64,000 nucleotides of DNA from Setomelanomma holmii. Its lineage: Eukaryota; Ascomycota; Dothideomycetes; Pleosporales; Phaeosphaeriaceae. The notes beneath the pieces are model-generated. The model saw only the letters and a list, made by a program, of their open reading frames with translations. It did not search any database and was not told where the DNA came from. The position numbers and the translations under genes were made by a program. Below, piece by piece: positions 11,822 through 23,828 of the stretch. Position 1 is the first letter of the stretch; each line of letters opens with the position of its first letter. The stretch spans positions 228,778-292,777 of the forward strand of contig ML978187.1 in the NCBI GenBank assembly GCA_010015745.1. Direction: 5' to 3'.

Positions 11822-13848
11822 ATGGCTGCTAATGCGCCCAGCAGAACCGACAGACATGCGCACGCGGTCCTGAAGCCCATTGCCCTCGACACCCTCGCGT
11901 CCCCACCAGCACCGAAGAGCACCAGCGCCGCAGAGCGCAACCGCGCACAAATGGCCTCCAACGCAGATGCAGCGTACGTAGAAGAGGTCGACGCGGACCA
12001 GGAGCTGCGGTCGCGCAACCATGCCTCGAGATCGCAAGCGAGAGCGCCCGTCTACACACCGCAGCAGTCGAGCAAGTCAGGCGCGAGCTCCGAGGCGATG
12101 GAGAGCGACAACGAGGATGCGCCACTCCTGAGTCCCACTGCGCAAGACTACGGGAGTGGAGGACGCGATGGGAGGAGGGACAGCAGTGCTGAATGGGAGG
12201 GCCAGGCTGACTTTCGCGGGCTTCCCTGGTGGAAACGACCCTCGGTAGGCGCATCACGACGCAGTGCAGCTGCGCTGGGCCCAGCTGACATTGGCAGATA
12301 TACTGGCTTCTCCCTCCCTTCTTGATGTTCACCATCGCCTTCGGCGGCGTCATAGTGCCCAAGGTCAACCTCATCATGGATCTAGTCTGCACCGAGTACT
12401 ATGCTACCGACAACCCCGATCCCATTTCGAGTCCCATGGATCCTGGACAGCAGCCCGACCGCTGCCAGAACGACGCCGTCTCGTCCCGCTCCTCGCTCTT
12501 CCTCCTCTACGGCAGCTTGTGCTCAGGCATCCTCTCAGCCATCACAAGCCCCAAGCTCGGTGCCTTGTCAGATCGATATGGCCGCAAGAAGTTCATGATC
12601 TTCAACACGGTTGGCGCACTGTTTGGCGAGGTGCTCACCATCCTGGCAGCCAAATACCCTAGGACGGTGCACGTCAACTGGATCCTGGTGGGCTACTGCA
12701 TCGAAGGAATCTCTGGCTCCTTCATCGTTGGCATGGCTATTGCGCACTCGTACGCTTCCGACTGTACATCGCCACAGAAGAGAGGCGTGGCGTTCTCTTA
12801 TTTCCATGCTTGCCTCTTCGCTGGCATCGCGATAGGTCCAGCCTTGTCCGGTTATATTATCGAAGCTCGCCAGAAGTACGTTGGCCACACGGAAGCTGTA
12901 TTGCTTATATTCTATCTTGCTTTGGGAGCGCATTTGATCTTCATCGCATTCCTCGCGTTTCTGATTCCCGAGTCGCTAAGCAAGAAGCGCCAGGAGGCTG
13001 CACGAGAAAGGCACAAGGAGGCCGAGGAGAGGATGGGACCTGCCTCCGATTGGATCAATCAACTCCGTCACATCAACCTCTTCCGCCCACTGGAAATACT
13101 CTGGCCCACTGGTCCTGGCACTTCGTCCGCCGTGCGCTGGAATTTGCTTTTACTCGCCGCCACCGACACCATCATGTTCGGCGTGGCTATGGGTGCCATG
13201 GGCGTTGTGCTTGTCTACACGCGGCGTCAATTTGGCTGGCACGAGCTGGAGACGGGACGGTTCGTGACCATTGTCAACACGTCTCGTGTGATCGCACTCT
13301 TGGTGCTCCTCCCGGTCTTGACTCGACTCGTACGCGGCAAGAATGCCCACGCACGTATGCGCAAGTCGGGCTCCGATCTTTTTGATCTGAGCGTCATCCG
13401 GACTGCCATCTTCTTTGACATGATGGGCTATTTGGGCTACGTCTTGGCACGCGAAGGCGAGCTATTCGCATTGTCTGGTGCATTGGCTGCTGTTGGTGGC
13501 ATCGGAAGCCCAACATTGGGCGCTGCCCTCACAAAACACGTACCGCAGGATAAGGTTGGCCAACTACTCGGAGCGACTGGACTTCTTCATGCCTTTGCGC
13601 GAGTTGTTGGTCCTACCATCTTCAATGGCATCTACAGTGCGACCGTGGGGAGTTTCCGGCAAACAGTCTTTGTATGTCTGTGTGCAACTTTTGGCGTAGC
13701 GTTCGTATGTAGCTGGTTTGTACGGCCGCATGGTAAGTTCCAAAATTTCTAGACCCGATGTATACGTGCTAACAGGTCTACAGTATATATTGATGACGAC
13801 GACAAGCGAGCGACCGGGCAATTCACCGAAGAAGAGCAGTTGACATAG
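11822..13848 (+). CDS. MFS transporter, DHA1/TetA-like
   Basis: Three exons (11822-12244, 12298-13732, 13784-13848) with canonical introns of 53 and 51 nt give 640 residues. The first 140 residues are a cytosolic, Ser/Ala-rich tail ending in WWKRPS; splicing then opens the first membrane helix (IYWLLPPFLMFTIAFGGVIV). The first cytosolic loop carries the major-facilitator signature as GALSDRYGRKKFMI, and about twelve hydrophobic segments follow, with IPESLSKKRQEAARERHKEA in the central loop. The closing exon adds a charged tail (YIDDDDKRATGQF). The family is similar to fungal drug:H+ antiporter-like MFS proteins such as yeast Ycr023c; the substrate cannot be read from sequence. The gene is intact, unlike several accessory neighbours. 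Confidence 0.88.
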
Positions 13849-14036
13849 CTTGTCATCTCTTTTCCCTCTTGGACGAAATGTGTATCATCCCATAACCTAG
13901 AATTTGTGCATGTGACATTAAGTCGCCTTTTGGCATGTTTTGAACATAGCAACAGCAATAGCGAGGGCGTTTGGCGCGGCTTGTTGCAACGGTACTATTG
14001 TATATCATGGGCAGGAGAATCATAGTACACCCGGAA

Positions 14037-14090
14037 AACATGTACAACATGTACAACATGTACAACATGTACAACATGTACAACATGTAC
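14037..14090. repeat. minisatellite, six perfect 9 bp units
   Basis: Six uninterrupted copies of AACATGTAC. The unit contains the palindrome ACATGT, so each junction can fold on itself. It sits about 190 bp after the MFS stop codon. In both strands it reads as a short Met/Tyr/Asn or Met/Leu/Tyr repeat, which is not evidence of coding. Confidence 0.97.
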
Positions 14091-17000
14091 TTCTTGATGA
14101 CTGTCGATTCATCTCCACGCTATCTAAAATGCCCTGGTGCACGATTTGCGAACACGTTCCCTTCCACGCGTGCACTTATTAGTGAACAAAGCTATGCTAC
14201 AGTCTGCTGAAAAGAGCATGTCGAACTTGAGATCATAGCGGATGAACTAGCTCGAATGTGACGGTGTTTGTGATGTCCCTCGTGTAGGTGGAGCAGTCGG
14301 TGGTGGTATGGTGCCTCTCCCTTTCTTGCGCCTCGCATGTCGCAACCTGTCTAAGTAGCACTTGACGCATTCAGAGCGCAAGGTAGACATATACGAAATT
14401 CACGATAATACATCGAAAGGAATGCTCCGCGCCCTGCCGCGTCATGTGTGCCGGCTCACTACACGATATCGAAAACATGTTCCCACCGTGGTCCACAATT
14501 CACTGAACAATACAGTCGAAGCAATTGCTCGGCGGCACATTCTTCAACAGCATTCCAGGATCCACATGTTTCTTAGCTTAGGCTGCGTCAACTAGGTCTG
14601 GGAGAACAAGCTCAACCGACAAGACGCTAGACAGAAGCATGAGTGGAAGAAGCACAGTGAGCAGAACTGCAACGGGCCGTACTTCATATATGTAGAGTAG
14701 TTTTGCACTTTTGGGGGCCTCGAGCTTGGAACGAGTCGACTCCGATGTCATCTTGGAAGAATGATAACGCTCAATGTTTTACTCGTTGAAGGTGGTGGTG
14801 CATAGGCGATGGCGATGAAGAAATGTGCAAGAGACTCTGCCGCAGCCGATCAAAGCCAGCATCCATCGGTATCGTTGAATAATTTCCTTGAGTTCTTATG
14901 ATATGCCGTTGAATGGGGTAAGAATTTGATTGTGTTCTTGGTTGAATTGGAAGAGGTGGGTGTCGAAACCGAAGTGACGCATCACTTTGTGATGACGAGG
15001 GCAGAACAGGTATGCGGATACGTCAGCACAAGTAAATATCCACAGACCTCAGTTACAGTGTGCAGGTGTGATATGGCGAGAGAGTGCTGGATCAATTCTG
15101 TCCTCCTCGAGTTGATAGTGTGACGGTGCACGGCGCGCGCCATTTACTTCATCTGTGCACTTTACGAGACCTCGGAACATCACGAAAAAAACGGCGGCAC
15201 AGTCTCCCTTGATGGGTTTAAAAGTTTATCGAGAGCTTCGAGAATTAGTTTAACCTTGATTTTCTTCAAGAATCATTCTGGCATCGAAACTCGTGTACTT
15301 GATACAGAATATGTCCAATTTTTGTACGACAGCTTTCCAAGAGTCAAGGAGTATATAAAGAAACTCAAAAAGTTCTGAAGTGATCCCAAAGTTCAGGTTC
15401 TCACTATAGTGGGGATCTTTGCACGTCAGATCAGCCCATCTTGAAGCGTTGTGCATCCCCAGTGCTCTTGATATTCAACTAGCAAGAGCGAGGCCCATGG
15501 CTTGAGCTCCTCGTGGACTTCGCTACATCACGATCACGGTGTTATCGCATAATGCCGAAGACTCGTCCTCCAGCTCGCCTGTACCATGCTGCTGGAGATG
15601 TCCTTCATGCCAATCTCGATGAGCCACGGTGTTCCAAAATCATGCCGCAGTACTACCACCAAGTTTCAGCCACGTCATGCTACAGGAACAAGCACATACT
15701 CCGCCTCATCTGATAGACACGTCACATCAACACGTACCTCTTTCTATGGTCCTTCGGCGCTTGGACTCTTTGATGCGATCACCTGATGTCACGTTTCTCG
15801 GCCAGTCACGTCCTTCCGAAGGGGGTCCAAAGACTCAATCTCCTCACCCTTGCATGCAGGCTCCGGTGAGTTCAAAAAATGGTACCATTGCATCGGGATA
15901 AGGCGGAAGCTAGGGATATGCATGAACGTTGAAAATAGTCGCATGTTTTGGCTTGGGCCGCGACGCATGCGGCATCATGGGAGAAGGCAAATGTTTCGAG
16001 TCATTGTCTGTGTTTCGGAGCGGCCGGTCAGGGATCGGTGCACAATACCGACATCTTGAGGACTGCTACCCTAGATGCCGATGAAGGACGAGCATTCTTC
16101 GTGGTTTAGAGCCCGGGCACACGAATAATATGTACAAGGCTGAGGGCTCTTGTATTTGTTCGAGAACGTCGATCGCAGGGAAAGATAATAGCCCTCGCAA
16201 AAGTGCCGTGGAGGTCCTTCTCGTACCAACCAAGTCTTGAAGAGTAGGTCAGGTGAAAGGAACGCTGCCGAAAGGCAGTCTGATAGTTCCTGGCGAAGCG
16301 TTGGCGGTCGAGGTAGATATATGCCATACTAACAGTACAGGATCATGGTTGGGGAGTCTAGTCGCTTAATCTTCGTCGACGTTCGAGATGTTAGTTGTCA
16401 CGTCCCTGTTTTGCTGATTCTCATTCAAGGAAACTGCAGGACTGCAACGCGAAAACCCTTGCGGCTGTTCGGTTCCCATCTTCCAATTGCATCTTTGCGA
16501 CGATCTCTGTTCACTCCGATCATATGACTATCGATAAGAGATGAAAATTGCAGCGGGAAACGAGTTGCATTTTTCAGCCGGGCAGGAGGGATCATAGGGA
16601 AGATACAGGTCGTTGTGTGGGTGAAATGGACCACTTCTGCCCACGGGCCGGTGGAGTCATTGGCGAAAACAATCACAACTTCTTCATGCAGTTTGTGAAG
16701 CTTTAGTCTGCTCGAAGTCAGCCTGATTCTGGTTGCGTGACACGCGGGGAGTGAAGCGAAATCGAAGCATTGTGATTGGTAGTAACTATATGCCGCCTGA
16801 ATGAAGCACTCCAGGTCCGTGACTAGTCGGTTAAGCAGCTGCTAAAAATTGCCCATATCTTGCCTCTAGTGACCCATCAGAGAGACATCCGACAAGCATT
16901 TATAATCATCGCTATTCAATGGGCTGCGTGCCGTTCCACCGGTGATCCGTCGTCCACAAAATCATGGTATATCACGATGTCACCCTAGCCGGCATAACCT

Positions 17001-19056
17001 CCATTCCTCGCGAAACTTGCCCTCTTGATATCGCCTATTATTTGCCATCAGCACTCAGGTGCAATTATTCTGTCGTTCTCTGCTTTTTCGTTCTTCGAGA
17101 GGCTATCCAGTCAACCCAGCTTTTACTCTTGCCACCGTTGTTGCCACCATGTGTCATTTGATCGCCATGTGCCAAAATCTTCCACTAAACACACAATATT
17201 CGTCAAGCCCATCTCAATGTCATGATGGAATAATCGAATCAGTTGCAAAAGCGTGATACTGGTGGTTGCCTACATCGCATTCATAATCGATGCACCTGGC
17301 CGACGGGATAGCGACGAATTCTACCTGCTAAGGTGAAGCCTTGACCTCTAGATGGCGATGAGCGGTCTCGTAGGTTCGATGTAGACAAAAGGAATAGCTA
17401 CACGCCAGAGTAACTCGCCTGATTGTTCCGAGAATATGAACGCCTTCTGCCATAGAATGAAAAGCACACAACGAGTGTCTTCGCGGATTGATCGAGACTG
17501 GAGAAGTAGATGTGATATTTCTATATATCACAATAGAAAAGTAATCATCGGATGAAAGGATATAAACGATGAAATGGTGTAATCGAAAATTGAAGTGTGT
17601 TGAGCAGACTGGATTCGCACTGGGATGGCTTTCATATGATCAAAGTGCTAGTTAGAAAGAACATGCGAGACAGAAGAAACATGGTATCGAGATGCTATGT
17701 AGCGGCTATGCCAGACTTACTGTGAGCACGAAGATGAAGCGATTTTAGCCAGACCTGGGAAGAAGCTGACGAGCTGAGCCGACCACAGGGGTCTTTCGCA
17801 GCTCAGGTCGTAGTCGTGGATCCAAACTGTCCCCTTCAAGTCTCAGCCACCGTGATCTTGTAATGATTCATTACGCAGCAGCGGAGGAGTTTTCTCGAAC
17901 TTGCCCTGATCAGCGATGAACTCCATATACCGGTGAATACTCACCAGCGCGGTTCGGAGTCACCGAGGTCAATATGAGCTCCACGGCAGGACGACGACAA
18001 TGCATATAATCCCGCATGAAGGCTGTCTTTGTGGTCTGCCTAGAAGCGGCAATGATGGTGTGGCGGCCTGATTGGTTCGTATAAACGGTTCGGATATGTC
18101 TTTACCATTTGCGGCTGACGATAGGATCGTGCAGCCTCATCGTGCCGCGCGCTACTATGAATTCTTGCGCCTCGTCGTGACCGAATGCTTTGACCCTCTC
18201 TTGACTTCGTCCGATGCACTTCCGTGATTCATCGTGGACCGTATGGCGATCACGTTATTTTTAAAGTCAGGACAACAACACAAGACAATCATCACTCGCT
18301 AGTGTGCCGTATTGGCCCTCGCTGGCAGAATTACTGCCCCATGAGCACCGCGAATCAAGAGAAGCTACTTATGACTCCTAATTGTGTGTCTCAGACCGCA
18401 ATTCGAGCTTAAGCAGGACAAAAAAAGAGGCTTGACACTGACTAAGTGCAAAGAACGAAGATTGTGGCGTGCTTTGCAGCTCCAGAGCTGTTAGTCCTCC
18501 ACTTGCAATATCGCAAGGGCGTCGAGTCCAAGTTCCAGTCCGCAACAACGAGCAGAAGAATGAGTAGCATGCAGATCCTCGCTCTTGAACCCTTGGCCTT
18601 CAAATTTCAACTTTGTCAATGTATAAATTGAGGGAATTTGGTAAGCGGGCTGTGCTGCGGCTTGTGCACGTGCTTAAGCTCCGCACAGACAAGCACAAAG
18701 TAATGGGACGAGCGTTGTGCATCGGAGTCCGACCTAATATCGTCAACGTAACGGAATGGGTAGTCAAGCCGAAACCGTCGCAGTAGGTCTCGCGATCGTC
18801 GGTATTACGTGGTGTTGGACCCATGTGTTCATGGAATCGGTGAGCTCTGTTGCCCATGATGTCTCTGCCGGTGACCGAATCGTCGTAGTGGGAGAACTTT
18901 ACGAGCCTTGCTTATCTCAGAAGGCAACAATTACACCATGCACTGTGCCGTTCCGTGCCGCAATTTGTCGTGAACCTTGCTGACCATAGTGACCTTAGGA
19001 CCCTATCTCATTGTAAGACGTGCCGTGCCTTGCATGGAGGACTAACACATCAACGC

Positions 19057-19108
19057 AGCTCCTGCACTCAGCTCCTGCACTCAGCTCCTGCACTCAGTTC
19101 CTGCACTC
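19057..19108. repeat. minisatellite, four 13 bp units
   Basis: Four tandem copies of AGCTCCTGCACTC; the last has one C-to-T change (AGTTCC). It lies within the gene-poor region and no gene spans it. Confidence 0.95.
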
Positions 19109-20878
19109 AGCCTCGTGCCCCAGTCTTGCTTTTACAAAGTTGTGTTCTTCTTCTGAGTCCGGACGCCCTTTCTATGCAATGAAGTTTCAGCTCCCATGAG
19201 CTACGGTAATTGGTTGGTGACTTGTTCCTCACGATGCTCTCCGATGATGTTCTCAGGCAAGCTTGAGCATGACAGCTACCTCCGGTTTAGCCTTTCACGT
19301 TTGGCCCTAAAAGTCTTCATGACCCCGAGCGGCTAGCGAAGGGATCCGAACTGCAGTAAGCCTCGCTACAGATATTGTTGCAGAAGGCTACTGGCGCGTA
19401 TTAGATGGGGAGAATGGGCCAGGTTTGGTGAATCGGTCGAAGTATCCTTCGCTATTCTCAAGTTGTGTAGGTGGGTTGGTCGCCGGATTGGGAAGCATCA
19501 AGCACACTTGATGCGGGGCATGCCAATCACAACACGATTGTTTCAATGGCGTGTCGAGGGCAATGAACCATATTTTCACGACTGAGATCAGTTGTCGCAG
19601 AGGTCAAGTTGTAGAGTGCAGCATGCAGCATGCATGCAAGCGATCAGGTGGCTTGGGCAGGCAACAATTTGCCTGCTGTCTGCTTGTCAAATTTCCTTCA
19701 ATATCATTGGCCAGCAACTCTAGCTTACAGGCAGCGCAGCCTGGCCACTTTATTGACCAGCCAAAGACCGCCTCTCGTCTCCACCAGGGCGGCTCTTTGT
19801 GTCTCAGACCCCACATCCTTCGTCGCTCGTGAAATGCAGGAGTCTAATCACCGCCAGTATATGCTCGCCCTTGGTGATCGTATAGTGATAACGAGAACCA
19901 GTCAAGTCTTTTAGCAGTGCTCGTGCCCACGTGGTCACATACTTCTCTGAGTTTGAAGTCCAAACCACTTCATGGAGGACTTCAATCACCAGGTCCCTGC
20001 CTTGCGCAACTTCCCATGTGCTTGCATTTGCCCAATGCGAGCTTGTACTTCCGCAAAGTAGCAAGTTCGTAACAGCTCGACAACTTCGTGCATCAGTCCT
20101 GGATATTTGCGAGCTATGGAGCGAAGACCAATTTGGAGGTGGTCAAGTCATTGTCAATAGCTTGTCTTGCACTGTACCCTAAATTTGATACAGTATGTCG
20201 ACTATACCAGCTGAGAAAAAGCAGTACTTAGCTAAAGGATAGTGACCTCAACTCGACGTCGATGTCGTACCTGTAGAGATAGTGAAATCATCGTAAGGTG
20301 GATGGACCAGAGCGTGCCTCAAGAGGCGTGATATCAGGCGATGTGAATGCGAACACCCAGACCCCTCGATCCGAGCGCAATAGTAACAGCCGTTGCGTAG
20401 CGCTGTCACCACCATCTCATCGAGCAGCGGCTTCCAGGTGTGGCAGCACAGATGGCAGGGCGTCAAGACGACTGACGTTGGCAGCGATAAGTGCGTGCTT
20501 GTAGCTAGCCAATCGTAGAAAGCTGGCCTACACCATGACCGGAGACGGTGTTGAGGTCACCAAGCCCGTTCCACAAATTTAACGCTACCCGCAACACGGT
20601 AAGCCAGCATGGATCTGGATTTGATCAGATAATTGGATCCATGACGAGCGGACGTCGTACATATAGCGCGGGGCAGCTTACCCTGGGCTGACTATAAGCG
20701 TGGCTGACGTTCAGGATTCTGCAAAATGAGACAACGACTGCCAGATGCACTGTAAAGCACACGATGCCATAGATCCGGTAATTGAAGAAATTCGGACCAT
20801 GTTGGACCAGCTTTGCTCAGACCTAAGCAACTTAACCTCTAATATCCGGGTCTCCATACTTAGTTCAGCTCGTTTAAG

Positions 20879-20989
20879 ATGCAGGTCCTTCATGTACTAG
20901 TCTGCCTCAGCCTTGTGGCCAACTTTGCCCTTTCTACGGCTCAAGATGCAAGCATGACCGCGGAACTCTCATTTAGTCATGCGGCGTAA
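20879..20989 (+). CDS. short ORF with a textbook signal peptide, possibly a first exon
   Basis: 36 codons starting MQVLHVLVCLSLVANFALST, with a short N-region, an LVCLSLVANFAL core and an STAQ cleavage-like end, followed by QDASMTAELSFSHAA and TAA. This is the only frame in the 10 kb gene-poor stretch that looks secreted. The next 250 bases include a CTAAT branch-like site and a TTGCAG acceptor at about 21094 followed by an open frame (CRATRPGQIQAPMD), but no donor gives the right phase, so a second exon is unproven. It may be a small-effector relic or chance. Confidence 0.25.
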   Translation: MQVLHVLVCLSLVANFALSTAQDASMTAELSFSHAA

Positions 20990-23828
20990 CTGTAGAAGGC
21001 CTCTTGCCATTTGGAAGGTGCATGCTTCTAATCGACCTGTTTGACCATGCACTACGTTCAATGAGCACACATCTCGACACGAGTCTCATTGCAGATTGTA
21101 GAGCCACAAGGCCGGGTCAGATTCAGGCTCCGATGGACGTCCTTCCAGGCAATTTCAGCATAATTTATACGGAGCTCAATTGGTACTATGTACATACCAA
21201 TGCGCAAAGACGTCATGATACCGTAGAACACCCAACCGACGTGTCCTAGATGTTACCCTGTGTGTTCTGCATTCCAGGTCAGAGTCCACTCCAAAGGTCA
21301 ACGTTGCCAGTAGATCGGAATTTCGTACTGAGAACAGGTTCCGGCATGTTTCCAATCCCCAAGCGAAGGACTAAGACTCTCGATCGAAGGTTGACCACAT
21401 GGCAACGGTTCCAGTCAGGCTTGCATATCTTAGACTTCACCGAAGCAGCCACGATGACAGCAAGGCAATCCATCACACCCAAAGCCACGTGAGTCGCAAC
21501 GTGCGATATGAGCTGCATACTCCGAGAAGCACGCGGCCTGAATGACGTGGTTTGAACCTTTCGAAAACGTTTGTGGGCTGTGATGCGAATGAGTGATTTT
21601 GACATGCCATAGGCTCAAGACAGAGCGAAGTAGGGCGCGTGTCCATGCACTAAGCCACGTGTTACTGCTTGACGTTTGGAATATGCGATGCGGCGTGCGG
21701 GCTATGGCAGACCTTGTCTCATAACACCAGATGTGAATGCCAAGGGTACAGAGCAGACCCTCCGTACCAGGTTGCGACATTGTGCGACTGAAAAGATAAT
21801 GTGATGCGTTAGATTGTCTGAGTGGACAGAAGCCAGTCGAAGATGACAGTGTGCGAAGATATGGCCTACAGCTTGGTCTCGCAATGACCATACTCCACGA
21901 TTTGCTTCGCGTTGGGGAACTCTGGCCTGCTCACCGATGTGTTGTCAGAGTTGGTCTTCGTACTCAGGCTCTACACCGAGGTCCTGCATCTCCAAGCTAT
22001 CAGTCTCGTCCAGCCAGCCGACACCCTCCAATCATGCCGCCTTCCGATTGAGCCTTGTGTTGCATGCACACGAATATACGTCGAGAGTGTATTTCTGTCC
22101 GATGTGATGCGTCCTTCTGGATCATTCTCTCGCTTCTTGTGTGATATCGTGGCATTGATTGCCCCCTCTTCGATCTGCTGATAGGGGCCACACCCGCAGC
22201 AAGCCTATTGGAGCACATGGTACTTCCCATACCGTACCGCCCTTTCAAGGCCCCCATGCATCTTTGTGGAACTGGAAAACCGCACTTGGAAGCTTCGAAT
22301 CCGATCGCAACGATACAACTCGTCAGCCCCACTTTCCAGCTTCGGCAAAACACATGTGCAGTCACGCAGGAAAGCCGCATCAGCGATTTGCATGTACTGA
22401 TCGCTCTGGTAACTACCAGGCTAACACGACCACCACCTCAGAATGTGACACACAAGGACAATTTGGATGGTCTTCCTGTTTGGTTCCAGGCATAATTCAC
22501 GAGCACACGTCTACCACACCTAGGCGTCGGAGTCCTTCGCAAATGGCTTACAACGCCGGTCTGACAATTTCCCTCCATCGTCCTACCAAATGCCCTCCGC
22601 GGTGAAGTCGGCGGCGATGGCGTACTTGCGTCTTACATGCGACTTAGATACGTTCAGCCAGATACCTCCGTGCCTTACGCATTCCGAAAGGTCTTCCGGG
22701 GAGTGGTCGAAGTGTTGTGTAGCGAGGATGAACAGTCAACGTTCCGTGTTGCGTGCACTGATTTGTGCATCTGGTAAAGATATCTCTTCGAATAGCGAGC
22801 ATCCGTCACGACTAGGAGGAAGTGAGGGTTCGAATGGGCCGACTAGTGGAGCCTCAGCTCGCCCAGGGTAGAGAGGGAGCTGGGAGTGCTCGTGCAATCG
22901 TCATTCGCGCACTGGTGCTTTTAGCGTCAACGCCTTGACAAGAGCTCAGCAGGTCAGTAGGATCAGTTCAACGACCGAGAAGTCAAAACATAGATGGTCG
23001 AAGGTAAGGATTGAAAAAAGCGAAGTCGCAGGACGGGCATGCACAGCACCCCAAATCATGGGCAAGCAAGTGTGAAAGAAAACAAAAACATTGAGGGCGG
23101 CAAGAACAAGCACCGAGAAAACGATGGCTGATACCGCATGACGTGATGACGGCACGAGAGTTCTCTCACGAATGACTCAGGCTGATGCAGCTGAGGACAC
23201 ATATAAGAATGCGGTGCGCCGACCATCTGGAGGACTCAGTGTGCAAGCGTGTTTTGGCATCATCGCCCACCGGGATCGGGGCGTTGCTCAGGTAGGAATG
23301 CAGGGGTAGCACAAGTGGCGGCCTTCGTCTGCACATGAACAGCTTACCCTTGCGCTAAGTGGTTTGCCTGCGAAAAGAAGGCAAACAGTCTGCCCACCAC
23401 GCCAAGACCGCAGAGCCGCAATTTCTTTCAGAGTTAAAATCATGATCATGAAGCACAAGTCGGTCTTTGAAGCAGTCTTGCGTTCTTATTTGCTACATTT
23501 TTTGCTCGTACGTGATCACGCGCGCGAGAGACGTCATTTTTCATCGTTCAGGGAGTGCCAGCATATTCGAGCCTCCATTCTCAACAGAAACGCAACCTGT
23601 CGAACGCAAAACCTACGCAAAATTAACCAACTCTATGATCTGTGGCAGTAATAACCATAGCCAATAGCATTGCAAGCAAACTGGCAAAGTAAGCCAAATC
23701 ACGTGCAAGGCAGACAGATGCCAAGCAATATTTGTCCAATCAGATTTCAGATCTTCCGTCGCAAAGGCCGACCCGATTGCGTTACCACCGACACCTGAAG
23801 CAGACTACCAAAACAACTTGGCTCAAAA
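20990..23828. other. large gene-poor stretch, right part
   Basis: 2.8 kb with only unconvincing short frames. It ends at the promoter of the EST1-like gene. Confidence 0.45.

Larger units (their letters stand above)
13849..20878. other. large gene-poor stretch, left part
   Basis: About 7 kb of ordinary base composition with many short frames on both strands but none with splice support, a recognisable domain or codon bias. It is not AT-rich, so it does not look RIP-mutated. Contents seen: a 9 bp minisatellite at 14037-14090 and a 13 bp one at 19057-19108. An open frame at about 15069-15378 (+) ending in a Lys-rich tail has no ATG and is not called. Confidence 0.5.

Noticed and set aside
14037..14090. 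CRISPR-like or coding repeat at the 9 bp array
   Set aside because: Units are contiguous with no spacers and the genome is fungal; the Met/Tyr/Asn frame is just the repeat translated.
15069..15378. Open frame on the plus strand ending in VKEYIKKLKKF
   Set aside because: About 100 codons open but no ATG, no splice partner and no recognisable family; a frame of this length is expected by chance in 10 kb.
22159..22605. 148-codon plus-strand frame in the gene-poor region
   Set aside because: Composition is His/Thr/Arg/Pro-rich as in random sequence, with no hydrophobic core pattern or splice signals.
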